DNA from: Rhodobacter sp. | GTDB lineage: Bacteria; Pseudomonadota; Alphaproteobacteria; Rhodobacterales; Rhodobacteraceae | Direction of reading: 5' to 3' | Length of the DNA: 6,782 nucleotides | Assembly: GCA_020637555.1 (NCBI GenBank) | Contig: JACKKF010000012.1 | Span: forward strand, 1-6,782 | Part shown: one piece after another, positions 1-6,569 of the stretch | Layout of the letters: each line of letters opens with the position of its first letter | Position numbering within the stretch: the first letter of the stretch is position 1 | The notes under the pieces: model-generated | Seen by the model: the letters and a program-made list of their open reading frames with translations, nothing else | Told to the model about the DNA's origin: nothing | Databases searched by the model: none | Program-made: the position numbers and the translations under genes

Positions 1-1
1 C

Positions 2-265
2 AATCTGCGTGTGCCCGGTGGCCCCTGCGCAAGGGCGGCGCTGGCGGCAATGGTGGCGGATGCCGGCGAGCTGGTCGAGATCGACGGCGCGCCGTTTCTG
101 TGGGTCGACCGGGCGTGGCTGACGGCGCGCGCCCCCGGCACCGATGCCTGGATCCGGGGCTTTGCGGCGATGGTCGAGTTTGCGGCGCGCAATGGCTGGG
201 TGCGCGCCGATGGCGCCATTCGCGCCCATGTCGAATGGGGCGCCGACGGCGCCGCTGAGGGCTGA
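2..265 (+). CDS. Unrecognised protein, C-terminal part (5' end outside window)
   Basis: The frame is open from base 2 to a TGA at 263-265, giving 87 residues of a protein that starts upstream of the window. A GTG at 11-13 is in frame, but codons before it are also open, so it is probably internal. Codon third positions are nearly all G or C and the translation has ordinary protein composition: hydrophobic and charged residues mixed, with several Trp and Phe (for example FLWVDRAWL around residues 32-40 and WIRGFAAMVEFAARNGWV around 50-67). This supports real coding against the overlapping frame at 144-440, which is Arg/Pro/Ser-rich. No signal peptide, membrane segment or catalytic motif is visible in this piece and I do not recognise the family. 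The gene converges on guaA with a 98-base gap holding no convincing terminator. Confidence 0.6.
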   Translation, partial: NLRVPGGPCARAALAAMVADAGELVEIDGAPFLWVDRAWLTARAPGTDAWIRGFAAMVEFAARNGWVRADGAIRAHVEWGADGAAEG

Positions 266-363
266 TCGCGGGCCCGGGCGTCTGACTGCCCTTGTCCGCC
301 AGATCGGTCGAGAGCGGACCGCGTTTCGCGGCGCTCAACCCGGCAGTCGGCCGAAGTCGGCGG

Positions 364-1935
364 TCATTCCAGTTCGATCGTGCCCGGCGGCTTCGAGGTG
401 CAGTCATAGAACACGCGGTTCACGCCCTGAACCTCGTTGATGATGCGTGTCGCGGTTTCGCCCAGGAATTCGTGGCTGAACGGGTAATAATCCGCGGTCA
501 TCCCGTCGACCGAGGTCACCGCCCTGAGCGCCAGCGCGTAATCATAGGTGCGCCCGTCGCCCATGACACCCACCGTGCGCATCGGCAGAATCGCGGCAAA
601 GGCCTGCCAGATTTCGTCATAGAGACCGTGCTTGCGGATCTGGTCGATATAGACCGCATCCGCCTTGCGCAGGATTTCCAGCTTGTCGCGGGTGATTTCG
701 CCGGGGCAGCGGATCGCCAGCCCGGGGCCGGGGAAGGGGTGGCGGCCGATGAAGGCCTCGGGCAGGCCCAGTTCGCGGCCCAGCGCGCGCACTTCGTCCT
801 TGAAGAGTTCGCGCAGCGGCTCCACCAGCTTCAGGCCCATCTTCTCGGGCAGGCCGCCGACGTTGTGGTGCGACTTGATCGTGACCGAAGGACCGCCCGA
901 GAAGCTGACCGATTCGATGACATCGGGATAGAGCGTGCCCTGCGCCAGGAATTCGGCGCCGTCGATCTCGTTCGCGTATTTCTGGAACACGTCGATGAAC
1001 AGCTTGCCGATCGTCTTGCGCTTGACCTCGGGGTCGCTGACCCCTTCGAGCGCGCCGAGGAACAGGTCGGATTCATCGGCGTGGATCAGCGGAATGTTGT
1101 AGGTGTCGCGGAACATGGTCACGACTTCGCGGGCTTCGTTCAGGCGCAACAGACCGTGATCGACAAAGACGCAGGTCAATTGCTCGCCGATGGCCTCGTG
1201 GATCAGGACGGCGGCGACGGAACTGTCCACCCCGCCCGAAAGACCGCAGATCACCCGCTTGTCGCCAACCTGCTCGCGGATCTTCTCGATCGCGTCCTGC
1301 CGATAGGCGCGCATCGTCCAGTCGCCGGTAAAGCCCGCCAGACGCACGAAATTCTCATAAAGCGTCGCGCCGCGCGGGGTGTGGTGCACCTCGGGGTGGA
1401 ACTGCACGGCGTAGAAGTTGCGGTCCAGATCGGCGGTGATCGCGAAGGGCGCACCCGACGAGGTGCCGTAGACCTCGAACCCCGGCGCCAGCTTGCTGAC
1501 GTGATCGCCGTGGCTCATCCAGACCTGTTCGCGGCCCTTGTCCCCCTGGAACCAGCCGTCGAGGATCGACAGCCGGTTTGCGGTGGGCACTACATAGGCG
1601 CGGCCGAATTCGGCGGTGTGGCTTTGACCCGCTTCCACCAGGCCGCCCAGGTCGTGCATCATGACCTGCTGGCCATAGCAGATGCCCAGGATCGGCACGC
1701 CCAGGCTGTAGGCCGATTTCGGCGGTCGCGGCGATCCCGCGCGGGTCACGCTGTCAGGGCCGCCCGAGAAGATGATCGCCTTGGGGGCGAAATCGGCCAG
1801 AAAGGCGTCGGTCACGCTCTGATAGGGGTGGATTTCGCAATAGACGTTCAGCTCGCGCAGGCGCCGCGCGATCAGCTGCGTCACCTGGCTGCCAAAGTCG
1901 ATGATCAGGAGGCGGTCGTGCATGTGCTGGGTCAT
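364..1935 (-). CDS. guaA: GMP synthase (glutamine-hydrolysing)
   Basis: Cytoplasmic enzyme that makes GMP from XMP, ATP and glutamine, the last step of guanine nucleotide synthesis. The 523 residues match the family's usual length and both halves are intact. The N-terminal class I glutamine amidotransferase has GICYGQQ with nucleophile Cys86, and the His180/Glu182 pair in QFHPEVHH. The ATP-pyrophosphatase domain has the P-loop SGGVDSS at 233-239 and FVDHGLLR at 257-264. The C-terminal dimerisation domain carries RHPFPGPGLAIR (398-409) and ends in KPPGTIELE, the family's characteristic tail. The start at 1935 (MTQHMHDRLLIIDFGSQ) is chosen over the Met four codons later because it gives the usual short lead into the IIDFGSQ strand; neither has a good Shine-Dalgarno. 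It lies 44 bases downstream of the MFS gene on the same strand, so read-through is possible. Identification is near certain; the exact start less so. Confidence 0.97.
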   Translation of the reverse strand: MTQHMHDRLLIIDFGSQVTQLIARRLRELNVYCEIHPYQSVTDAFLADFAPKAIIFSGGPDSVTRAGSPRPPKSAYSLGVPILGICYGQQVMMHDLGGLVEAGQSHTAEFGRAYVVPTANRLSILDGWFQGDKGREQVWMSHGDHVSKLAPGFEVYGTSSGAPFAITADLDRNFYAVQFHPEVHHTPRGATLYENFVRLAGFTGDWTMRAYRQDAIEKIREQVGDKRVICGLSGGVDSSVAAVLIHEAIGEQLTCVFVDHGLLRLNEAREVVTMFRDTYNIPLIHADESDLFLGALEGVSDPEVKRKTIGKLFIDVFQKYANEIDGAEFLAQGTLYPDVIESVSFSGGPSVTIKSHHNVGGLPEKMGLKLVEPLRELFKDEVRALGRELGLPEAFIGRHPFPGPGLAIRCPGEITRDKLEILRKADAVYIDQIRKHGLYDEIWQAFAAILPMRTVGVMGDGRTYDYALALRAVTSVDGMTADYYPFSHEFLGETATRIINEVQGVNRVFYDCTSKPPGTIELE

Positions 1936-1941
1936 GCGCAG

Positions 1942-1970
1942 GCTTTAAGCGCGCGCAGGGGCAGAGGCAA
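1942..1970 (-). promoter_or_regulatory. Weak candidate promoter for guaA
   Basis: In the 44-base gap before guaA, the minus strand reads TTGCCT (1970-1965), a spacer of 16-17 bases, then CTTAAAGC (1949-1942), the only A+T-rich spot in the gap. TTGCCT matches four of six bases of the sigma70 -35 consensus, and the -10 candidate matches about three of six. If real, transcription would begin at or very near the guaA ATG, giving a leaderless message, consistent with the absence of a Shine-Dalgarno. This is a consensus comparison only and could be chance. Confidence 0.22.
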
Positions 1971-1979
1971 GAGGCCGCG

Positions 1980-3167
1980 TCATGCCGCGTGGTCCGGGTG
2001 GCGTCGCTCGGTCAGGGTCATGGCCAGAAGGGCCGCGGCCAGCACCGTGCCGGGGATCGTCAGCATCGGCAGGCCATACCCGCCGCTCGCATCCAGCAGC
2101 GCGCCGACCAGCGGCTGAAACACCAGCGCACCGCCGATGCCGATCATGTTCACGAAGGCGATGATCGTGCCGGCAAAGGCGGTCGGGTGCCCCTCCTTGG
2201 CCATGGCGAAGGTCAGCATCTGCCCGCCATTGAACATCCCCGCCAGGAACAGCAGCAGGCCCAGCGTGGCCGCGCCCAGGCCCGGCAGGAACAGCGCGGC
2301 GGCATAGGCGGTGCCCGACAAGGCGGCCCCGGCGATCAGCACCTCGCGCCGCCGCCCGATGGAATCCGAGATCACCCCGGCGCCGATGCTGCCCACCGCC
2401 ATGCCCCAGAAGATCATCGACGCGACCAGTTCCGCCATGCCATCGCCCAGGCCGCGGTCGGCGATCAGCTCGGCCTTGCCCCACAGGCCGCCATAGACGT
2501 TGACGGGCATGTAGTAGAGCGCCCCCACCAGCGCGATCAACCAGACCTGGCGGTCGCGCATCAGCGGTTTCAGGCGGGCGAGGGGGTGCGGCTCCGGCGC
2601 CGGGCGCGGGGCATCGGGACCGTCGCGCAACACGAGAGCCGCCAGAACGAACAGCGCCAGCCCGGCGGCGGCGATGGCCAGAAAGACGGGCCGCCAGCCC
2701 TGCGCCTCGACCGCCAGCGACAGGGCTGTGGCACCGATCGCCGTGCCCAGCATGCCGACCGCGTTGACCACGCCCGAAAGCAGCGCGAAGCGGCCGGGCG
2801 GGAAGCGGTGGTTCACCACATACAGCGCGCCGACAAAGGCAAAGGACGCCCCCAACCCGGTGAGCATGCGCCCCGCGCCACCGATGACCGGATCGGCGGT
2901 CAGCGCGAACAGGGCCATGCCGCCCGCACAGGCCAGGATGGCCGGCAGCACGAGGCGGCGGGCACCGTAGCGGTCCAGCGCCAGCCCGACGACGATCTGC
3001 ATGGGGGCATAGACCCAGAAGAACAGGCTCGACAGCGTCGAAAATCCGGCCGCCGACAGACCGAACCAGGCGCTGATGGGGCCGGGTGCCAGACTGGGGG
3101 AAATGCGCGTGACGAATTCGAACAGGAAGAACAGCGTCGCACTGACAAAGGCGGCCCAGGCTGCCAT
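1980..3167 (-). CDS. MFS transporter, 12-helix type
   Basis: Inner-membrane secondary transporter of the major facilitator superfamily, 395 residues, close to the family's usual 390-430. Hydrophobic segments run throughout, with a charged central loop near 181-205 (RDGPDAPRP then RLKPLMRDRQ) separating two six-helix halves. The conserved loop after helix 2 reads GLALDRYGARR (61-71), the superfamily's G-x3-D-R-x-G-R-R signature, and its second-half counterpart is ISDSIGRRRE (266-275). The N-terminal FEFVTRISPS (16-25) resembles a group of MFS carriers for organic anions, amino acids or peptides, but substrate cannot be read from sequence. The start at 3167 is preferred over an in-frame ATG at 3248: that version adds 27 Arg/Gly/Pro-rich residues inside the peptidase gene, whereas the chosen ATG shares its A with the upstream TGA and has an AAAGGG ribosome site. 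Translational coupling to the peptidase suggests they handle the same or related compounds. Confidence 0.9.
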   Translation of the reverse strand: MAAWAAFVSATLFFLFEFVTRISPSLAPGPISAWFGLSAAGFSTLSSLFFWVYAPMQIVVGLALDRYGARRLVLPAILACAGGMALFALTADPVIGGAGRMLTGLGASFAFVGALYVVNHRFPPGRFALLSGVVNAVGMLGTAIGATALSLAVEAQGWRPVFLAIAAAGLALFVLAALVLRDGPDAPRPAPEPHPLARLKPLMRDRQVWLIALVGALYYMPVNVYGGLWGKAELIADRGLGDGMAELVASMIFWGMAVGSIGAGVISDSIGRRREVLIAGAALSGTAYAAALFLPGLGAATLGLLLFLAGMFNGGQMLTFAMAKEGHPTAFAGTIIAFVNMIGIGGALVFQPLVGALLDASGGYGLPMLTIPGTVLAAALLAMTLTERRHPDHAA

Positions 3168-4561
3168 CAGGTTTCGCCCTTTGCGCCTTGCGGCCGGTCG
3201 CCCAGGTCCCACCACAGGCCCGCCATCACGCGCAGCCCGTCGCGGCACAGCGCGGTCAGCGCGTGTTCGTCTGGCGCGTGCTGGGAACAGGCGCGATAGG
3301 AATGCGGCACCCAGACCGTCGGCAGGCCCAGGATCTCGGCAAAGACGTCATTGGGCAGCGAGCCCGCCAGATTGGGCAGCACATGCGGCGCACCGCCCGC
3401 GGTCTCGGTGATCGAGGCGATCGCAAAGCGTGCCCAGGGCGCGTCGGGGTCCAGGCGTGTCGCCGGAAATCCCAGCCCGCCGCCGTCGTCGATCCGCACC
3501 TGTGCGAACCCGTGCGAATCGAGGTGCCGTCGCAGCGCCGGCAGGATGGCCTGTGGATCGGTGCCCACGACGAACCTGAGCTGGCAGGCCGCCCGCGCCT
3601 GGCCGGCGATGGCGTTCTGCGGGGCCTCGGGCTGGCCGGCGGTCATGGCGAGAATGGCAAAACTGTTCCAGCCATAGGCGCGTTCGGCCGGGGTCAGGTC
3701 GGCCTCGCCCCAGTCGCGGTCTATGGCGGGGCCGGCGGCCTCGTCGATCGGCAGGTCCCTGAGGGCCGCGCGAATCGCCGGCGTCAGCGACCGGGGCCGC
3801 CATTCGGGGATGCGGATCTGGCCGCGCGCGTCGGTGATGGTGGACAGCGCCTGCGCCAGGATCATCGCCGGATCGGCCAGCAGCCCGCCCCAGTTGCCGG
3901 AATGATGCGCGCCGGCGCGCAGATCGACCGCCAGCGTGAAGTTCAGGGCGCCGCGCGCGCCCATGAACAGCGTCGGTCGGTCGGGTTGCAGGCGCGGCCC
4001 GTCCGAGGCGATGAAGACATCGGCCCGAAGCTGGTCCCGGTGGTGCCGGGCGGTCTCGGCCAGACCGGGCGAGCCGATTTCCTCGGCCATCTCGAAGATC
4101 AACTTGACGTTGAAACCCAGGCGGCCGCGCACCGACAGCACCGCCTCGAGCGCGGTCAGGTTGACCAGGTGCTGCCCCTTGTTGTCGGCGGCGCCGCGGC
4201 CGTAGAGACGGCCCGCGACCTCGGTCAGGGTGAAGGGATCGCGCCCCTCGGCCCACTGACCGGCCTGTCCGTGCGTCACGTCCCCGTGCCCATAGGTCAG
4301 GACGGTGGTCAGGGCGGGGTCCTCGATCCGGTCGGCCAGCATCAGGGGCGGGGCGCCGGGCACCGGGTTCTCGATCACCGTGCAGCGAAAGCCCAGCGAT
4401 TCGAGCCGCCCGCGCATAGCGTCGAGATAGGCGCGCAGAAACGGGGCGCCCTGGGGTCGCTGACTCTCGGACGGGATCGCGACCAGCGCGGCAAGGGAGC
4501 GCGCGAAGGCACCCGTGTCCAGGCGGTCGGCGGCGGCGGCAAGGGCATCGGCTCGGGTCAT
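3167..4561 (-). CDS. M20-family metallopeptidase (CNDP-like dipeptidase/deacylase group)
   Basis: Predicted cytoplasmic two-zinc amidohydrolase, 464 residues. The metal site is complete. His92 and Asp94 sit in YGHGDV; the bridging Asp126 is in GRGAADNKGQ; the catalytic Glu160 and ligand Glu161 are in EMAEEIGSPGL; the ligand Asp187 is in ASDGPR; the last His is probably His428 in SQHAPDEH. Asp rather than Glu at the fifth ligand, plus the DNKGQ and EEIGSPGL wording, place it near carnosine-dipeptidase-like M20 proteins rather than classical ArgE or DapE. The lid domain between about 196 and 350 includes AHHSGNWGGLLA. No signal peptide is evident. The start at 4561 (MTRADALAAA) is chosen on family length; ATG at 4570 adds three residues, and the longest frame (to 4690) adds a Cys/Pro-rich stretch unlike the family and would run into the divergent gene. 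Neither start has a clear Shine-Dalgarno. Family is sure; substrate (dipeptide, N-acyl amino acid or other amide) is not determined. Confidence 0.92.
   Translation of the reverse strand: MTRADALAAAADRLDTGAFARSLAALVAIPSESQRPQGAPFLRAYLDAMRGRLESLGFRCTVIENPVPGAPPLMLADRIEDPALTTVLTYGHGDVTHGQAGQWAEGRDPFTLTEVAGRLYGRGAADNKGQHLVNLTALEAVLSVRGRLGFNVKLIFEMAEEIGSPGLAETARHHRDQLRADVFIASDGPRLQPDRPTLFMGARGALNFTLAVDLRAGAHHSGNWGGLLADPAMILAQALSTITDARGQIRIPEWRPRSLTPAIRAALRDLPIDEAAGPAIDRDWGEADLTPAERAYGWNSFAILAMTAGQPEAPQNAIAGQARAACQLRFVVGTDPQAILPALRRHLDSHGFAQVRIDDGGGLGFPATRLDPDAPWARFAIASITETAGGAPHVLPNLAGSLPNDVFAEILGLPTVWVPHSYRACSQHAPDEHALTALCRDGLRVMAGLWWDLGDRPQGAKGET
3177..3182 (-). promoter_or_regulatory. Ribosome binding site and TGATG coupling junction for the MFS gene
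   Basis: On the minus strand AAAGGG (3182-3177) lies nine bases before the ATG at 3167-3165, inside the last codons of the peptidase gene. The peptidase TGA (3169-3167) and the transporter ATG overlap by one base as TGATG, the usual sign of translational coupling by reinitiation. This decides the transporter start. Confidence 0.7.
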
Positions 4562-4620
4562 GACCCGCATGGTGCGCGCGGGGGCGGGCGGGTGCAAGGG
4601 CGGTGTGACGAAGGGGCCCG

Positions 4621-4648
4621 TTGCCCGTGGTGCGCAGTGCGCTAGACT
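4621..4648 (+). promoter_or_regulatory. Candidate sigma70-type promoter of the small RDD-like gene
   Basis: TTGCCC at 4621-4626, a 16-base spacer, then TAGACT at 4643-4648 within GCGCTAGACT. The -10 matches four of six consensus bases and the -35 four of six, with acceptable spacing for a GC-rich alphaproteobacterium. Predicted transcription starts near 4655, about 17 bases before the ATG at 4672. The site lies in the roughly 110-base divergent region shared with the peptidase gene, for which I find no equally good promoter on the minus strand. Confidence 0.45.
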
Positions 4649-4671
4649 GCACCGGCATACAGGAGCCCCGC

Positions 4672-4905
4672 ATGAGCAATCCCCCCGCAACCTGGCGCTT
4701 TGTCACGGCCGCGATTCTCGACTTTCTCACCATCTTCTTTGTCGGCGGCTATGTGATCGGGCGGCTGACCGGCAATATCGGCGAGTCCGGCTTTGCGCTG
4801 TCCGGCTGGCCCGCCTGGGCGCTGATCGCGCTGATCGGGCTGTATTTCGTCGCCGGCCGCCTGTGGGGGCTGCGACTGTGGCAACGGCTGCTGCGCGCCC
4901 GGTAA
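4672..4905 (+). CDS. Small RDD-like two-helix membrane protein
   Basis: A 77-residue predicted inner-membrane protein of unknown function. Two hydrophobic helices are visible, about residues 10-30 (VTAAILDFLTIFFVGGYVIG) and 46-62 (WPAWALIALIGLYFVAG), joined by a short polar loop with LTGNIGESGF. The ends are positively charged, the tail being WGLRLWQRLLRAR. WRF followed by ILDFL (Arg9, Asp17), and the closing GLRLWQRLL, resemble the Arg/Asp of the first helix and the GxxLxxRLLG element of RDD-family proteins, but at about half the usual length, as if a helix pair were missing. The start is well fixed: AGGAG at 4661-4665 lies six bases before this ATG, whereas the earlier in-frame ATG at 4621 overlaps the promoter and has no ribosome site. 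It is divergent from the peptidase and 119 bases ahead of the MttB-like gene. Coding is likely; family assignment is moderate. Confidence 0.75.
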   Translation: MSNPPATWRFVTAAILDFLTIFFVGGYVIGRLTGNIGESGFALSGWPAWALIALIGLYFVAGRLWGLRLWQRLLRAR

Positions 4906-4921
4906 GGGGGCCTCGCCCGCG

Positions 4922-4935
4922 CGCGACATGTCGCG
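4922..4935. repeat. Perfect 14-bp palindrome between the RDD-like and MttB-like genes
   Basis: CGCGACATGTCGCG reads the same on both strands, centred between 4928 and 4929, 17 bases after the RDD-like stop. As RNA it could form a five-pair stem with a CATG loop followed by TTTCG, too short a U run for a convincing terminator. It could instead be an operator for a dimeric regulator of the downstream gene. No regulator gene is in the window. Confidence 0.5.
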
Positions 4936-4953
4936 TTTCGCCCGTTTCGGACG

Positions 4954-4979
4954 CTTCCCGCCCTGCTTGGGCAGGGAAG
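4954..4979 (+). promoter_or_regulatory. Hairpin in the leader of the MttB-like gene
   Basis: CTTCCCGCCC (4954-4963) pairs with GGGC (4969-4972) and GGGAAG (4974-4979). The result is a ten-pair stem with one bulged A at 4973 and a five-base TGCTT loop. It ends 45 bases before the ATG at 5025. No T run follows, so it is not a normal intrinsic terminator. It may be a structured 5' leader element or a weak end point for the preceding gene. It does not match any riboswitch class I can recall. Confidence 0.4.
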
Positions 4980-5012
4980 TGGCCCTATCTCTCGGCGAAC
5001 CATCAGACTGCT

Positions 5013-5016
5013 GGAG
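5013..5016 (+). promoter_or_regulatory. Ribosome binding site of the MttB-like gene
   Basis: GGAG lies eight bases before the ATG at 5025. The frame is open far upstream and an in-frame ATG occurs downstream at 5103, so this site is what fixes the start at 5025 and includes the Arg/Gly-rich N-terminus. Confidence 0.6.
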
Positions 5017-5024
5017 CGAAGGCG

Positions 5025-6569
5025 ATGAACGAAGTCAGGTCCGAACGGCGAGCGCGGGGCGGCGGTGGAGCCGCGCGGCGGGCCGAGCGCACGGCGGTGT
5101 CGATGGACACCGCGAAATTCATCGTGCGCAACATTCCCAACTTCGAGGTCCTCAACGACGAGGCGCTGGAAGTCATCGAATACAACGCCGAGACGGTGCT
5201 GGAAGAGATCGGCGTCAATTTCGTCGACAACCCTGCCGCCCTGGCGCTGTGGCGCGAGGCCGGCGCGGATGTGACCGGCGAACGGGTGCGCATCCCCCGG
5301 GGCCTGGCACGCGCGCTGTGCAAGACCGCGCCGTCGAAATTCACCCAGCACGCCCGCAATCCCGAGCGCAACGTCGAGATCGGCGGCAAGGGCCTGGTGC
5401 TGGCACCGGTCTATGGCCCGCCCTTCGTGCGCGACAACGAAGGCGGCCGCCGCTATGCCACGATGGAGGATTTCCGCAACTTCGTGAAGCTGGGCTACAT
5501 GTCCAAGTGGCTGCACCACTCGGGCGGCACGGTCTGCGAACCGACCGATGTGGCGGTGAACAAGCGCCACCTGGACATGCTGCAGGCGCATATGACGCTC
5601 AGCGACAAGCCCTATATGGGGTCGGTGACCGAACCCGTGCGGGCCGAGGATTCGGTCAAGATGTCCAAGATCCTGTTCGGTGACGATTTCGTCGAACAGA
5701 ACACGGTGATGACCTCGCTCATCAACATCAACTCGCCCCTGACCTTCGACAGCACGATGATGGGTGCGCTCGAGGTCTATGCGCGTCACAACCAGGCGGC
5801 GATCATCTCGCCCTTCATCGTGGGCGGCGCGATGGCGCCGGTGACGGTCGCGGGCACGCTGACGCAGGTTCTGGCCGAGGTTCTGGCAGGCGTCGCCTAC
5901 AGCCAGCTGATCCGCAAGGGTGCGCCGGTGATCTTCGGGGCGTTCGTGACCTCGATCGACATGAACTCGGGCGCGCCCACCTTCGGCACGCCGGAAGCCG
6001 CGCACATCACCTATGGCGCCGGCCAGTTGGCACGCCGCATGGGGCTGCCCTATCGCTCGGGCGGGTCGTTCTGCGGCTCGAAACTGCCTGATGCGCAGGC
6101 GGCCTATGAAACCGCGAACTCGCTGAACATGGCGTTGCTGGCGGGCGTGAACTTCATGCTGCACGCCTGCGGCTGGCTTGAGGGTGGTCTGGTCTCGTCC
6201 TACGAGAAATTCGTTCTGGATGCCGATCAGCTGGGCACGCTGCATCACCTGGCAAAGGGCATCTCGATGGATGACAACGGCCAGGCCATGGACGCCATCC
6301 GCGAGGTTGGCCCCGGCGGTCACTATCTGGGCTGCGCGCACACGCAGGCCAACTTCAAGACCGCGTTCTGGCGCACCGATGTGCTGGACTACAAGCCGTT
6401 CGAAACCTGGGAAGAGGAAGGCGCCCGCGACAGCGCGACGCTGGCCAATGTCCGTGTGCACAAGTTGCTGCGCGACTATCAGGCCCCCGCGCTGGACCCC
6501 GCCATCAACGAGGCGCTGGCCGCCTATGTCGCGCAGCGCAAGGCGTCCGAGCCCGACGCGTTCGGCTGA
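5025..6569 (+). CDS. MttB-superfamily (trimethylamine methyltransferase-like) protein, non-pyrrolysine
   Basis: Complete 514-residue member of the trimethylamine methyltransferase family. The N-terminus (1-26) is Arg/Gly/Ala-rich (ERRARGGGGAARRAER); from about 28 the family's barrel-forming region runs to the end. Recognisable blocks are ETVLEEIGVNF (57-67), APVYGPPFVRD (127-137), HHSGGTVCEP (164-173), NINSPLTFD (234-242), GGAMAPVTVAGTLTQ (267-281), YRSGGSFCGSKLPDAQAAYE (343-362) and HYLGCAHTQANF (433-444). Archaeal MttB uses pyrrolysine encoded by in-frame TAG; there is none here, so this is the broader group whose characterised members (MtgB for glycine betaine; MtpB, MtcB and MtyB for other quaternary amines) transfer a methyl group to a corrinoid protein. 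Nothing in this window encodes a corrinoid protein, an activase or a MetH-like acceptor. Substrate is therefore unassigned, with a methylated amine such as glycine betaine the likeliest guess. It is probably its own unit, ending at the terminator just downstream. Confidence 0.93.
   Translation: MNEVRSERRARGGGGAARRAERTAVSMDTAKFIVRNIPNFEVLNDEALEVIEYNAETVLEEIGVNFVDNPAALALWREAGADVTGERVRIPRGLARALCKTAPSKFTQHARNPERNVEIGGKGLVLAPVYGPPFVRDNEGGRRYATMEDFRNFVKLGYMSKWLHHSGGTVCEPTDVAVNKRHLDMLQAHMTLSDKPYMGSVTEPVRAEDSVKMSKILFGDDFVEQNTVMTSLININSPLTFDSTMMGALEVYARHNQAAIISPFIVGGAMAPVTVAGTLTQVLAEVLAGVAYSQLIRKGAPVIFGAFVTSIDMNSGAPTFGTPEAAHITYGAGQLARRMGLPYRSGGSFCGSKLPDAQAAYETANSLNMALLAGVNFMLHACGWLEGGLVSSYEKFVLDADQLGTLHHLAKGISMDDNGQAMDAIREVGPGGHYLGCAHTQANFKTAFWRTDVLDYKPFETWEEEGARDSATLANVRVHKLLRDYQAPALDPAINEALAAYVAQRKASEPDAFG

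Noticed and set aside
319..331. CCGCG-TTT-CGCGG hairpin as a terminator between the first gene and guaA
   Set aside because: Only five pairs and no T run on either strand; not distinguishable from chance at this G+C content.
292..2118. 608-codon plus-strand open frame opposite guaA
   Set aside because: It is antisense to an intact, motif-complete GMP synthase; the translation is His/Arg/Asp-rich with no recognisable domain, typical of a shadow frame in GC-rich DNA.
1989..3299. Plus-strand open frame opposite the MFS gene
   Set aside because: Gln/Arg/His-rich and without domain features; it mirrors the hydrophobic transporter on the other strand.
3188..4645. Plus-strand open frame opposite the peptidase gene
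   Set aside because: Antisense to a peptidase with every metal ligand in place; low-complexity Gly/Arg/Gln composition.
4515..5024. Upstream extension of the MttB-like frame
   Set aside because: The frame is merely open by base composition; it crosses the RDD-like gene and its promoter, and a good ribosome site fixes the start at 5025.
4906..5024. Riboswitch (SAM-II, SAM/SAH, glycine, cobalamin or TPP type) in the MttB-like leader
   Set aside because: None of the conserved core sequences I know for these classes is present; only an unspecific hairpin is seen.
4928..5683. Plus-strand frame starting inside the 14-bp palindrome and overlapping the MttB-like gene
   Set aside because: No ribosome site, Arg-rich composition, and out of frame with the recognised protein.
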